From: Galaxea fascicularis | Lineage: Eukaryota > Cnidaria > Anthozoa > Scleractinia > Euphylliidae | Length of the DNA: 64,000 nt | Assembly (NCBI GenBank): GCA_948470475.1 | Contig: OX419345.1 | Span: 971,001-1,035,000 of the forward strand | Reading direction: 5' to 3' | Notes under the pieces: model-generated | The model's input: the letters and a program-made list of their open reading frames with translations, nothing else | Databases searched by the model: none | Told to the model about the DNA's origin: nothing | Shown here: in pieces, positions 11,701 to 25,417 of the stretch | How positions within the stretch are numbered: position 1 is the first letter of the stretch | Layout: each line of letters begins with the position of its first letter | Program-made: the position numbers and the translations under genes

Positions 11701-14700
11701 ATACATATGAAATTGCAAGAGTGAATTAGATGGGCAAAGAGCCAACTGAAAGGGGAGAAAAACTAAAAAGTAATGTCCCTGCAATGTCTGCAGATAATAT
11801 GCAGTCAGTGATAATAAAATGTTTTATAAAATGTTGGAAGAGTTATGTGCGCTGTGATTGGTTGAATCAAGGTCATTATATCCCAACAAAACACGCGTGC
11901 TACATCACACGCGTGCACTGTTGAGTTATAATGCACGCTGCCTACGTCACACAAGCTCGTGCGCAAGTAAATAGGTATGAAAACTCGCTTAAATCTCTGG
12001 GACATTTTATAAAAGAAATAAAAAACTTGTTCCTTGTACATTGTTGAGTCGTGTAAGTACTTGGGAGTTTGTAAGAACACTCAAGAAATGCCAGAAGCAT
12101 TCACCTTCGGCTTGTGCTTCTCTAGGCACTTCTCTCGTGTTCTTAAAAATCCCTGCGTGCTTATATAACCCAACAATGCACTCGGCATGTTTTTTATTAC
12201 TTTAATAAAGCTCAACTTTCAGTTATTCTTCTTTTAGGATTGAAGATGGTATAGTGCTGAGTCCACAGCGTCAAAGCTTTGTCCAGGGATGTCAAATTCC
12301 TCATAGTGCCCCTGACAGACATCTGCTACAGGAAAGAGGGAAAAGTGGCTTGAGCAGAACAACTGATCGTGAAAGGGAAGGAAGAAGCAGGCTTACTGGA
12401 CGAGTTGGCAGAGGGAGAGCCTTGGATTTTAAAGAACGTGCACTTTTACCAGAAAGAAGCAAGGTTCTGGTTCGTTATTTGTGTTGTAAATCAGCTTCCT
12501 AAAGACACATTCCATCCCTTGCCTGTTTTTCACTATAGAAAGTACTGACATATCATTGTGTTTATAAATGAACCTAAACCTTCTTGAAATTCAGAATTCT
12601 GATGAGCCAGTAGCAAAGTACACAGGAACAAGAGAAAGAGAAGAACGGACTGAACGAGACAGAGGACCTGGCAAAGACAAAGAAAGGGGGTTCAGAGAAA
12701 GAGAGAAGGAACGTAAAACAAGTAAAGAAGAACCAACTAGAAGCAAAAATGTCCAAGGTACTTACCAAGTATACTCAATGCTCTTTTCCACAGCATTAAC
12801 TGACACACATTTGTGTGTCAGGAGTAATCAAACCAATCTTTTCAATCTTAGTTCTTACCAACGCACTTCTCGCTTCCATGTTAACTAATCCAGACAACTA
12901 ACTCATAACTTTTTGCTGGTGGTGCCTAAGATGACACACCGGTTAGAAAACTGGTCTCTTGGTCCTTGGGAACTGACAAGGAAGAGCATTTCATCATAAG
13001 CAAATATTATTAATTTCTTAACTGTATTATGACTGATAAAGACAAGCAGTGAGCAAATTGAAACCAAAGTTCTAGGCATTTGACAAATATTGCATTCTTG
13101 TCTTCTGATAGTTACTTTATTATTTTTATTTAGTGCAGTCTTAAGTGAGGAGCTTTCGGTAAATCACTTTATGATAGGCTTCATCATTAAAATTCATATT
13201 TTATCATGTTTGAAGTGTAAGGAATATCAACACTTTTGTGACATGACAAATTGCAAATTTAAGTATGTGTCTTTACTAAGATTATCTGGTAATTTGCTTT
13301 TATTAAAATGTCTGTCTTCCTGAAGACGTAACAAACCTACAAAATGCAATTATATTTTAATCTAATTAAGATTAGATTAACTGTATTAAATACTGAATTT
13401 TTGTTCACAGTCAGAAAGAAGCAAGCCAAGGATGTTCATGCTGAAGAACCTGAATGGTTTACATTTGGTCCATCAAGTCAGTTTGAAACCATGGAGCTAA
13501 AGGGATTTGACGATGTGGAAGATCCAAAGAAAGGTGCTATGTTATGCTAGTTTATGTAACAAAGGGTTTTTGCAGATCACTGCATGCAACTTTTTTTACA
13601 AGACCGTCTTTCCCTCAATATATTCCAAACTTATTTGTGTAGTAGTGTGGGAAAGCACAAAATGCTTTGAACTCCCTCTGGGCTATGAATGAATGACCAG
13701 TGACCAAAAAAAATGAATGACGAGTCGACCAATGAAAATGAAAAAACCAAAACCAAAATGAATGACCAATTCAGCCATCTAGTCATCTTGGTAATTGCTT
13801 TGTGTTAGGTCAAGTGAAATCTTGGATCTGGGGTAATGACATTGATAATAACGTCAGCCAACTTTTGTAACGTATTGCCTATTGAATTTAACCATGATGT
13901 TTAATTATTAATAAACAAATTTGGCTGAGTGTTTATTTTGCTTTTTTTTTTCTCCCTTTTTGCCCTTGTGTAGATCGGGAGAGACGAAAGTCTGTATCTG
14001 ATGAGATCAAAGCAATGTTGTCAGGTGATGCAGGAAATTTGCTTTGACATTCTAACATCAGGACATAATAATAATAATAATAATGAGGACTTATATAGCG
14101 CTTTTTCCATAGGCTCAAAGTGCCTTATAACAGTTTATGGGGGACTTTACCAGATGGCTTTTTATAGGTGCAAATTGCAGCCATGCAGTTTACATCTTAT
14201 CTCATTAGAATGAATCATAGGATCAACACAGGTGCCCCCAGAACAGATTAAGTTGTAAACCATCACCCTGGGGACTACATCCCCTACTCTATCCCCTATG
14301 GGTTCTTTAATATCCCACACCAGTACAGGACGTCTGGTTTATCATCCTTATCTGAAAAGACTAGAAAGTCTAACCACTTGCAGATGTCATTACAAAGGCA
14401 ACACTTTCTCCTCAGAAAGACCCAGAGTGTTGGTCCAGGCAAGGTTTGAACCTACAACCTCCCGCACAGCAGTCCGGTGCTCTACCAACTGAGTTAACCG
14501 GTCAGCGGTTTTGGTTTTTTGTTATTTAATGGTCTCACTTAGTTGGCCACTCTTGTTTCCAAGAGAAGACTAGACACATTCATAATCATGATTGATTGAC
14601 TCATTGATTGACATGATGGCTTATTGTACCTGTGAAACTAACAAGTGGTAAATGATATGTTATCACTGTTTCAGTGGGTAAAAAAGGCCCTTTGAATGGT

Positions 14701-17700
14701 GAAGTAAATGGGTCATCCCATGAAAAAAGCAGTAGTCCATCTCAAAACAGTGGTACAGGTAAAACCAAGGAGAAGCCCAAAACTGATGCTCCTTCTACTG
14801 GTGACAGAAACCTCAACGCCAAGCCTTTTGACATTAATGACTTCTTCCTGAGTGACACCCTTCTGCCATTCACAGGAGGGGTAAGGTTTTACGTCTAAAA
14901 AAAACAAAATGGCTCCTTAGATGTGGTTGTTGTGGTGCATCAATGCAATCACCCAAGCTATTTACATTACAATATGATATGACATCTTTGTTTAAAGAGG
15001 GTATAGACATGTTAACCCAGTGAGAGTTTTCTAGCACATGGCCCTATAGGTCAGCACTAGGGGTGGTTACAGCCAGGGTTCATTACGGCCCTAGTGGTTC
15101 TTTTAAGTCCCACAGAGTCAATTTGTGAAGAGTTGTGAGACGGATCTCCGGTTTTATTGTCCTTATCCGAGAAGACTAGAAAGTCTAACATTTGCAGATG
15201 TCATTACCAAGGTAGCACTTTCTCCTCAGTTATTTATAGACCCAGAGTGCTGATCCGGCCAGGGCTTGAACCCCCGACCTCCGCACAGCATTCTGGTGCT
15301 CTATCACTTAGCCAACCAGTCAGCTATTTCAGTTAGTTTCTTATCCCATTTGAACTACAATTTGCTGGTAATGGTAAGATTCCCTCAAGGCATCACCCAT
15401 GACACTTCTGAAAACAAAGTTACTCATTTCTTTACAAGAATAATTGTTCTGTGTGTAAGTAACATACATGTTTATATGTAATATTACTCATCCCTGACCA
15501 GGTATCAAGTTTGGTGTACTGATGCATAATTTAATAGATGTTGTGACGGAAGTTCAGTTTCTTGAGTTAACCAAAACTTAGTCTTAGCCTTGGTTTGTAA
15601 GGTTATTTTCAAAAAATGGAATAAAATACTGTGCCAAAAAAAAAATTAGGTCAGCTATTGTAGGCATCATTTAAGGATGGCTTTACTGTTCTGTGGTTCA
15701 CTGAATATCTTATGAGGTTGAAATTAATAACATATCTTGAATTCTATGGCTATCCTCATTATTAACTTGAAAAAATAAATGACAGGTCGACCAGACAGGC
15801 AGCAAATTCTGTCAGTTTTTTGGTAGACCAGGGAGCAATTACAGCAGTAGCAGGAGTGGAAGCACAGGTGTGTTTTTGAAGTTTTATATCCTGTGCAGGA
15901 TATTATTTCCAGTTATTACCAGAACAGTATTTACTAAGTACCTAAACATTTTCTGTTACAGTTAGCTCTTTTGCCCTTCCTGTGTACAGTATATTTACAT
16001 TACCCTTTCTTGCCTGCCTTGTCCAAGTTGAACTGTCAACAAACCAAGCAATGTCGTCACAGGAGTGTCTTAAATGGTGTCTCTACACTGGTCGCCATGT
16101 GGTACATTTGTCAATGTTTTTCCTTATTACATGAGCTTTTTTTATCAGGGTTCTCCAGTGGTGGCACAAACACTCCTCGAACACCATCACCTGGACCAAA
16201 CTACTTATTCACACCCATAACACCTTCAGCAGATGATGGCTTCGAGTCGCATGACTTGGCAGCCATGCTTCAGAAGTCCCAGGTGAGTGTGCAGCCCCTG
16301 CTAGACAAGGTTATGTCATCAGGAAAGGAAAAAGGCAAAGTTATGGGTTCAGTTCATGTGGAGGATATTGAAGCAGATGTGACGAAAGATGGCCAGGATT
16401 CTGGAAAGAAAGAGATCGGTGACTTGGAACAAAACAAAGGGAACATTGGCAAAGGGGTAGAAATAACAAACAAACCTGAGCAAATGGTTGCATTCAACAT
16501 GCTTGTGGAGAAGATGAAGTCATCAGGCACCCTTCCAGAGAAGCCACAACCTGTAGTAAGTTTGGTCTTCTAAAGTTTATCCCACTGTTAATCTTGTCTC
16601 CTTCAATACTTATGTCTAGCTGTAGATTTAAAGGCAGTTGATTTCTTTTTTAAGTTCTTAGCTTGCCTGTTTTAACAAGTAATAAAAAAAGGTTGCACAC
16701 GAAACTTTAAATTTCAACTGAATTTGTTTTTGTTTTGCCTCCGTTATATCTTAATGTTGAGTTGATCATGGTTATTCTTTATAACTTTGTTGAAAGATCT
16801 CTGGATTACCAACTCATTTGCTGCCATCACCTCCATCACCCAAACGAAAAACTTTCAGGAACACTCCATCTCCACTTCGTGATCTAAGGAGGTCTCCATC
16901 ACCAGTTGAATTGCTGAAAATGATGACTATGCAGGCACCACTGTCAGAACCCCGGCCTCCCTCACCAGCCCAGGTGGTGCCGCAGATGAACAGACCTCAA
17001 TCTCCCCTGGAAATGTTTCACAAGTTCAATTCTATAGGTTAGTCTAAAAACCAAACATTAGGAATTAAAATGTACCATAGTTTAAAATGGAATCTGGTGC
17101 AAGATGAGAACTGTTGTATCCTGCTTAATGAGTGGTTCTCAGTTGAAGCTTTATTGAGAGATGCATTGGTATTGGGGTTAGCACGTCAGTATGTCAGCGT
17201 GTAGTTGATGTGAATTCAGATTGGCTTGTTGTACTGTTGTGTTTGACTGGTAATTGCTTGTCCAATCAATGTTACTACTCTAAGTTAGTAGGCGGGTTGT
17301 GATTGGTCAATTTTGCAGGCCATATTCAACTGTATGGCCCGCTTAATTTGAAAGTTTCCTTTCCTGTGTGCCTGATTAACCTTAGAGATCTAGTTAACAT
17401 CTTACTAACCTTGGTTTCTCGGTCCATACTGGAAGTTAAGGATCCTCATTTTTTTCTATTGATTTATGGCCAGTCACTTCACGCTTGGGCCATAAGTGAC
17501 TAGGAAAAAACTTGGTCTGTAACTAAAAGTACGGACCTCGAACACGGTTAGTTCGAGGTATTTATAGTACTCCTGTACAGATAATAGTTTCTGATCTTCA
17601 TTTGTTCTTTCCAGTAAATTCTCCCCAAGACCTGTTTTCCTCCCCATTGCTCCGGAGATCACCCTCTCCACTTGCCATGCAAGCACAGCATAGGAACAGC

Positions 17701-20700
17701 CCTCCCCTAGGATTTGGTGCTCCTCATATGCAGCGGGTACCACACCAAGTAACACCACCTTACCAAACAAGAGCACACCTCAGTCGTATGCCACAGCCAG
17801 CCAGTCAGCAACCAGTGAGGAAGCCACAAGAGAAAAATGCCATCCCAAGAGGTCCACCTGAACAGGGTAACCACACAGCACATCCAAAGCCTGTGCGATC
17901 TCAGTCCAGTAGTCCATACATACCTGACCGATCTTTTATGCCGACATCTGTCATGAGGAAGATCCAGCAGGATCGCAAGGATCAGAAGACTGAGGAGAAA
18001 GCACAAGTCCTAGATCGGTTGAGAGAAAGAAACACTGTATCTGAGGAAAAGACAATGATTAACAGGAAAGACACTGCTACCGCGGGAAGTCCCCAGAGGC
18101 AGCCACCGTCAGACTTAGATTCGTCTCAACTGGGGGCCCAGTCGCGATCTGGGGACTCTGGTCATTTCATTAGAGGAGTGCTATTTCAAGAACAGAGAGA
18201 TGAAAAGCAAAGCTATACCATTAAACAAGGTAGTTTACTCTCTCCAAGAGCCATGATACCAAGTGAATCACAGGGTAGTTCACCAGTACTGCAGAAGCCA
18301 ACTGCCTTCAAACCTTTGCTAGGATCTCCACAATTGCCATTTTCTAGTCTACACAGTGGCGTTCATTCTGAACCTGCCTCTCCCCTGCACTGCTTCAACC
18401 AAAGTTCTGGATCTCCTAGGAGGCCAGCTCCAGCTCTACCTAATTCAGCACCCTGTACTCCACAGCGTCATCCCTTGGTTGATAGAACAGGTTTGCTGGC
18501 ACCCCATCAGTTGGCTTCCAAAGGACTTATCGCCAGAGATGACAACAGCAAGCCACATGTAGGATTGTTTGGGCACAATGTGTCTTTAGATAGCCAGGCT
18601 AAAGTTGGTCGCAGCGGCATCACTAAAGTAGTAGCAGCTAATGAAGGGAGGCCTTTGACTCATTCATACGAGCAGCAGGCGCCTGTCACTCCAGACAAGA
18701 TGCCTGGTTATGAAGATGTATTACATGCAAAAAGAGGTGAAAGTTTATCAAGCAGTCACTCTGTAACCCAACACAGTGCAAACACCATGGGTGTTCAAAG
18801 AATGGGCGGCAGTGAAGGTTTGCCTGCAAATCATCCAAGACATAGGTTTCCTGGAGGGGAGGGAAGGCCGACGCCGGTTCATCATACCCCACGAATATTT
18901 CACGGGACTCATGGTCCGCGACCAGGACCTTCGTTACCGAATGGACAGTTATCACCATCAGGGATTCCAGCGGTGCACGGTCATCCAGGACGCACCCCAT
19001 TTAACTCCCCCATGCCAGGCATGGGATTACCTCCCAGGTCTCCTATGGTCTCGGGAATGATGCCGCATCATCTCCATCCAGCGTACCTAAGGATGATGTC
19101 TTCAGGAGGTGCATCCATGGGAATGCCGTCCCCTGGAATGAGCCCAGTAGCTATGAGGATGCAGGTGCCACACTCACCTGGAAGGTTCCCGGTTATGCCG
19201 GGACACCATCCAGCTATGATGTTTGGAGGTCGTCCGTCTCATGGTTACCCACCTGTTAACCCTACAGCGGCAGTAGCCATGATGGGGGCTCGGACGGCTC
19301 ACATCCCCCCACAGTCCGGTCTGCAGCAAGGTCATCTGAGACGAGGTAAGCTGTTTCTTTTGATTCTTATCGCCGGCTTTCAAACCTGCCAACGCCAACT
19401 CTTGGCCCCTTGAACTTTGGTTTATCAGGAAACTTAGGGTGAGGTCTATTTCCACACAGTTGCTACTGCAGAGGTGTCGGGGTTTACGTGTATTTGAAGG
19501 AATTTTGGATTAGGATTCCTTTTGGTAAAATGTCAACTCATTGAACGAGCAAATATGAATGTACTAGTAATGATACAATTTAAGTCTTAGTTAAAACGCT
19601 TCAAACTTTAAGGTAATGTTTCGTGATGTGGGAATTCAAAAGACCATGTTGTAGTTCGGAAAGACAAAAGCTGGTAAAAGTTATCTTTGTCATAAATTTC
19701 AGCTTCAGTATTATTTATTTATTAAACTTCGCCTTCTAACATAAACTAATAACAAAACATGACGACGGTAACAAAAGATAAACAAATACTGGGTTAAGGC
19801 AGGGTGTCCACAACAGCTGACGCCAATTACAGTGATTAAAGAACGCTTCTTAACACATAAATCCGTTTTTAGAAGACAAAAACTCTGTTTAGAGACACAG
19901 AAAATGACGTTAGCAGTTTTTAAGCGCGTACATGCAGGATTTTTAAAATGAACCCGCTACTCTTGTTCTTTTGTTTAGTTGTACACATTTTGGAACATAA
20001 ACAACTTTTTTTCACAACCTCTGACATTTTATTGAATGGCGAAACGTTGTTTTCGTGGTTGAGAATCTGAAACGATTTGCGGGAAGACTAACTACCAGAA
20101 GATACTGTTTTCGGTTCGAGTTAGCTATGGCGCGGGAGTTCTCGCTAACTATGGCGCGTTTTAGTGTCAAAATTCAAACATCCGAGCCTTAAATTCAGAC
20201 TTTCACTTCTTCAATTCAAACTTTGAATTCTTCAGTTGAAGTACGAAATTTTTCGATTGAAACGGTAGATTCTTCGATCCAACATTGCAATTCTTAAACT
20301 GAAACGTGCATTTCTTGTATTTGGTCGAACCTTCATTTCAAACATGCAGTTCAATTCCAGCATTAGATCCTTTGGCAAATTTGATCGGTAATTACCAATC
20401 ACCGGCCGTTATTTCCATTCCTTTGTTGTAAACAAACTCAAGTGTTTGAATAAGCCCCGGTTTACCAAAGGATTCAAGAAATTCATGTTTCAGTTGAAGA
20501 AATGCATTGTTGGAGGTCATTCAATATTTGAATTGAGGAATAAAAGATCGAACGATTGAATAGTTAGCGAGAGCTCTGTTTCTCGCCTCTGAATGACTAA
20601 GATTTTACGGTATTGTTCACTTCTAAACGCTATGGATAGTTCATGGCAGTTTGTTCCTCTCATCTGCATACTTAGTGTGATGCTGCTCATTTCTTTGAAG

Positions 20701-21523
20701 TTTCCGATGTGACGCAACGCACGCTAGGTCTGTAAACACGCCCTGTAGATGGTGCCTGATAAATAATTTCAAACATTTTTTTTCGATTATCTGCCCTTCC
20801 GTTTAAATGTGCGAAGGGAAAAGGAAACTGAAAAGATAAAGTGCAACAATTAAATAATGGTTATTACAGGTCATTACATTACAGGCAAATGATTAGTGAA
20901 TTTGCTAAGAAAGGATTGACAATCAAATCAGCTCAGTTGCCTGCAACTTGTTTCCCTAAACCTCACGATATATACAGGAGCTCCCCAATCGCCTCCCTAA
21001 TGCATGCAAGTATTGCTTCATGGTAAGTCGTGTATTCTAAAAGCATATCGAGCGCGCTCTCATTTTGGTTCCCGAGGATGACGTTTTCGCACTGTAGAGG
21101 ACAGTCACGAAATTAATTTTTCTGAGCGGAAATACCGACTTTGTGTGTTCACGTGTGTATATCTTAAGCAGGGCCGAGTTCCTGCTCAGTATTCTCGTCG
21201 TAGTTATCATAGTTGTTGAAATCGAAGTTATTTGGGTTGCCGCAACGTTTTTGCTTCAAGTTTTGGAGAATGGGTAATAATGATTAATTTTTAACCCCGT
21301 AGAGGTACAAACTCATTTGTATTTTTCAGGAGCCAGCCCAGTCATGAACCACCCGCCACAAAGTCACTCCCCTGGGGGAGGGGGTAACGTCCTGTCCAAG
21401 TGGTTCAGTGAAGACGTTCTGCAGCAGGTCCACCCTGGTCAGCGGTCGGTCACTCCCGATTTTGCCAGGAAAGTGGTTTCGGTGGAAGAACTGGAGCGAC
21501 AGCAGGCCGCGGCTCTCAATTGA
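8760..21523 (+). CDS. EIF4ENIF1: eIF4E transporter 4E-T (14 coding exons, complete)
   Basis: 4E-T is a nucleocytoplasmic shuttling and P-body protein that binds eIF4E and DDX6 and represses or stabilises mRNAs. Exons: 8760-8823, 9086-9189, 9500-9573, 9868-9960, 12238-12463, 12595-12757, 13411-13533, 13974-14024, 14675-14880, 15786-15867, 16149-16555, 16797-17037, 17615-19345, 21330-21523. They sum to 3759 nt, 1252 aa, longer than human (985). Seen directly: the eIF4E-binding YTKEDLL (Tyr54, Leu59, Leu60), split by intron 2; an Arg/Glu-rich stretch in exon 6; the Cup-homology DDX6-binding segment EWFTFGPSS...MELKGFDD in exon 7; a long Pro/Ser/Met/Gly-rich disordered exon 13; and the conserved tail LSKWFSEDVLQQ...KVVSVEELE in exon 14. 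Phases agree at every junction. Introns hold SINEs and foldback repeats. Confidence 0.93.
10624..10878. mobile_element. long-armed foldback MITE in EIF4ENIF1 intron 4
   Basis: Two arms of about 120 bases (10624-10749 and 10758-10878) are near-perfect reverse complements around an 8-base loop. The arms share 'cagctgagaaaatgtaagtt' and diverge only towards the outer ends. Non-coding. Confidence 0.75.
11096..11255. repeat. palindromic repeat in EIF4ENIF1 intron 4
   Basis: Arms starting AATAGCATGACCTGTA (left) and, as reverse complement, AATAGCATGACCTGTACG (right). They share 'gcaataatacc' and 'atttcaaaattgtccaaa' around the centre GCCGCGAAGCGGC. The related non-coding tail to about 11640 contains a 139-codon frame that I regard as chance. 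Confidence 0.6.
11850..12170. repeat. probable dispersed repeat in EIF4ENIF1 intron 4
   Basis: Contains several short inverted motifs (cacgcgtg twice; 'agaacactcaagaaatgcc' facing 'ggcacttctctcgtgttct') and a composition unlike the rest of the intron. No protein signal. The family was not recognised. Confidence 0.35.
14064..14503 (-). mobile_element. tRNA-derived SINE, family B, with L2-like tail
   Basis: Read on the minus strand: a tRNA-like head (about 14440-14503) with A-box TTAACTCAGTTGGTAGAGC and B-box GGTTCAAACC, a conserved centre ('tagactttctagtctttt'), then a 3' tail '...aaagcgctatataagtcctc' ending in (ATT)n. The tail resembles that of the LINE at 6551. It lies in EIF4ENIF1 intron 8. 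Confidence 0.75.
14972..15323 (-). mobile_element. tRNA-derived SINE, family D (same head as B, different tail)
   Basis: The part at 15100-15323 is clearly homologous to the head and centre of SINE-B (decayed B-box, 'gactagaaagtctaac', 'tgcagatgtcatta'). The 3' tail (14972-15100) is unrelated to the L2-like tail. It reads, on the plus strand, 'gatatgacatctttgtttaa...tgttaaccca...gtcagcactaggggtgg', and the same tail recurs at 56813-56959. Located in EIF4ENIF1 intron 9. Confidence 0.65.
20172..20320. repeat. degenerate 21-bp tandem repeat in the last EIF4ENIF1 intron
   Basis: Seven consecutive units of about 21 bases, each of the pattern 'ttgaaacnnnnnattcttcga', are readable (for example 20215-20235, 20236-20256, 20257-20277, 20278-20298 and 20299-20319). 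The units are 50-70 % alike, so the array is old. Related 'ttcaatt/attcttcaa' words continue to about 20550. Confidence 0.5.
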
Positions 21524-21625
21524 CTTGATGAGTGTATTTTAAGCACAGTTTAAGTTCACACCTCCTAGACTTTGCAGTGACAAGTTTGAAGTTTCGTAGT
21601 TAAAACCGCCTTGTATATACAACAT

Positions 21626-21631
21626 AATAAA
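21626..21631 (+). promoter_or_regulatory. poly(A) signal of EIF4ENIF1
   Basis: AATAAA about 100 bases after the EIF4ENIF1 stop codon. Confidence 0.55.
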
Positions 21632-21639
21632 CAGTACTG

Positions 21640-24600
21640 CTCAGTAGCTTTCATTTGAATGGTCACACTTCAGAAATTCGCTCGTAGACTCAAAAGTTAG
21701 AACTACGCCTTGTATCATAGTAGGAGAGAACTGTGGAGTAATGTATTCATTTGACTTGTCACAGTCAAAACCAGTTTTTTTCTGTTGAATGGCGTATGCA
21801 GGGGTTTCAGTAAGGTTTTGAGCAGGAAGGCAATTTCTTTTGACAGGTAGGCTAACATGTTTGGGTTTTAACTCCATCACAAAAAAATTACGTTGATAAC
21901 AAGGCAGGGGCAGGCAAACCTAAGTTTACAACCAGCCAATTTGGTCGGTGGCTAACCCTTAATAAAACCCCACAAAGTTGCATGTTTATTAAGGTCTTGT
22001 TTGCAAACGCTTTTCTTGAACACCCGAAAATGTACTTCATTTGCACATTGTTCATTGACCAGACATTCAAATTCTAAGACTTCTCATAATCTTTTATGAA
22101 AGCTAACTATAAAATTAAGCAATACATTGAGCGAGTTTGCCTTGAAAGTTAGTAACCGACTTGAAAAATACCTCTCGGGCCCGAAATGTTTTTCGGAGTT
22201 TGAGAAACTCACCGCTCTCTTCCTAAAGTGCAAACACGAAAACTTCTGTCAACTGTAGATTGTGTTAGCTGGCATAAGCTAAGCTGAGGTGTGCGTGGAC
22301 GGATTTTTTTCCTCTCTGTTCCACTGTAAGGGTTCAAGTTATTTATTTGCCCACGATTTTGTTTCTTTCCAATAAGGACCATTAAGTTATTGCTTGTACA
22401 TAATTAATGTCACTGGTTATTTCTGTGATAATTAAAAACCAGTGAGGGGTGTCCTAGGGGATGTTGATTACCTTTGTACAAAGTTGAGAATTTCCGAGGT
22501 TGCAAAACTTGCAAGCAAACAGCAGCCCTAAAATTTACTTAATTGTAGCCTAGAATATGTGGTGCACTGAATTCCTTTAAAACTGAGAAATCAAGGATTA
22601 AACTCACGGAACCACGTCACTGGATAAAACGGAAGACGTCACACGTCAGAAAAGCGAAGTTTCACAACTTTGATTTGATCTAAGATAATTCAGTGCTGTT
22701 CGTTTGTTAGCAAAGGAGTACGGCCTCTGAGCTTTGTATTTTGCGATTCGTTTCTTTATCTCGTGATTGCGTTTCAACGAAAGTGGCTTTTGGAAAAACC
22801 AAATGAAGCTAAGGAGAAGTAATTATATCATTCGTACGGAAGAACTGCAATACAGTTTTGCTGGTTTGGAGGATGAAGGATAAAACGACGTTATAAACAC
22901 TTGGCAAGCGTGCAACCGATGTGTTCTGGTTCCTCGGAGTCATCCGCTCGACACTCAAATTAATCTATCTGAACGTGGAAACGAAGGAGAGACTTAAATA
23001 ACACTTCCATGATCCCATGTATAACTAGTGCTAGATTGGGCTGTGAAAACTTGGTGCGGTAATTTAGTTGTTATCCAAGGAATTAAAAAATGATTACAGT
23101 TATGTTGTATTTTATTGTAGGGTTTTTGCCGGTGTGGGATCATATTGGGATAGACGGAATCAGAGTTCCCACAAGAACACATTTTGAGAACGAAAACTTT
23201 TGGTATAGGCCTGCAAAAAAAGCCAGTCGCACACATTCAAACTCGGTTTTTTTGTACATAACACATCGCTGGCTGTATTTCCTGGAAACAAGGTTTTGTG
23301 GTTGCGTGTCGTGACCTCCTTCTCCGGTTTAAACACATGACGTCACGCATGCTACTTTGCATGCATGTTAATTGCCACTGATAGATGCGGAAAGTCGAGT
23401 CGATCATTGTATTTAGTCTATTTATAAAATGAGGAGAATCCTAATTAGATCTGTCCTTTAAAGCGCTTGATACAAGTGCTACTTTTTCAGGGTTTTCGAT
23501 AAAGGAACTTCTGGGAAACGGATTCTCGTAGGTCTGGAGAAGGCACTTAAAACATGAAGTATGTCGGTATCTTTGTTCCCAGTACAAACACGTCATTCGG
23601 TACGCCCAACTAAACATTTGCTTCTAGCGGGCGCATAAAACTCGTCAATATGTTTAAGGACACTGGTTCATGTTTTCACTTCCCTGCTAGCAGAGGTCTC
23701 TCTCCTCTCGTTAGATCTCGATCGCCGTGAGACCTGCTAATAGGGAATGCTTTTACAGACCTTTTCAAGAAACCTCGTTCCAAGTTTTCCTTAATGCCTT
23801 TTTATGCATGATCTCTTGAGTGCTGATAAGTCATCGAGAAGGACACTTTAGTACCCTGATAAAGAGTGTCACAGAAGAGCAGTACTTGATCATTAGCATT
23901 CATTGAAATTGTTACGCTTCACAATATTTCAGTTCCACATTACCACGACAGTACTCAGGTTTAATATGACTGGTCACACGTAGTTTCGTGCTTGAAACCA
24001 CCATGTTCGGAACGGCCCCACTGGAAAGAAAAACTTGAAAGGCATTTATCTGAATGGTCACACTCAGAACCACACTTATTTTGTTAGAACCACCTTATCA
24101 GCCTTATCATGATCTGCTGACAGACACCGAGAACCACAGAATACGAATACTCAGTAGCGGAGTTTATTTGAATTCCGTCCGTAAACTTTGTCGAATACAC
24201 TCCCGCTAACTAGAAGTGATCTATTTTTCAGTTCATTTTCTCGTGTTTCCCTCAGTAAGGTTCGAGTTATCGAGACTGTCAACTGTAGTCATCACGAACA
24301 CTGAACTGCGGTGCTTCGTGTACTCAGTCAGATATTACGGAGTCAATGACAACAATGATCATCAGTTGACTGATGACTAACTAATTTGACTTTGACTAAC
24401 GAATTTGGTGTGCATGTTTAAGAAGCGACATCAAAAATTCAAGCGAGGGAGAGAGATTACATTTTTAACTAATTAACGGTCAATTCTTGACCTTGTTATT
24501 AGGGACTCACGTTTTCTACTTTTAAAACTCCTTTTAAAGTGTTACAGTCATCGACAACCAACTTGCTTCTCATCTTCGTAACAACTGAAATGAATTCCTA

Positions 24601-25400
24601 AGATACATACCTCTAATCAGAGCTTGGATCATTACTCTTCAAATCAGTCATCGTCTTGTTCCAAACCATAGCACTACTTGATACCGGTAACTAGACTAAA
24701 CTAAAATATGCGTCAAATTTGGAACAGTTTGACCAAAACAGTGTTTTATATTGTAAATTCAGAATCTGAGACAAATAGTTAAGAGCGCATACCTGATGGC
24801 TCATGTCAAAATTACTGAGTAGCGGTCTGATTAAATTTTGAGTGCACTTATTTTTTGGAGCAATGGGAGAAAAAATCTATTTGGCAATCGACCACACTAG
24901 TGTAAATGTCGCTTCAAAATGAATTCGTTACTGAATAGATTAAACATAGGGCCGGAATCATTGCATAAATAGCTTGATAAAGTTTGAACTGACAGATTTG
25001 CAATATTGAAAGTTGACTGTCGGGTATAAAGTTTCAAATTTAATATCATCACGAAATCTTCCATGCGCACGTGTTGCTTCTCTTGTCTTTCTAAGATGCG
25101 TGAAAACTATTTAAATGTGACATCACGAAAGCCACAGGCATATCTTACAAAAGCTAAATTCAACAAAACGTTTGCCTAATAACGCGCACAGTCAGGAGAA
25201 TTTTGATGACTCTTCATGGTAGTTTATCCGACAATGCTACATTATATTCCTCGTGTTCCTTACGTTTTACGCCTCGTTTCCTTTGTTAACCAGAATGGAA
25301 CATTTCCCTTTTGAAGGCGCAAGGGGACTTTTTTTCCGTGTCCCGGAAGTTACGAGGGAGTTGTTTCACCAATCGTGACATCAGAACATCAACTGATGAC
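21640..25400. other. intergenic region between EIF4ENIF1 and NLK
   Basis: No exon with recognisable protein sequence on either strand. It contains a TGACGTCA (CRE-like) octamer at 23338-23345 and several CACGTC words near 22610-22650 that could be regulatory, but nothing decisive. Confidence 0.45.
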
Positions 25401-25417
25401 ACATACAACTTAAGGAA

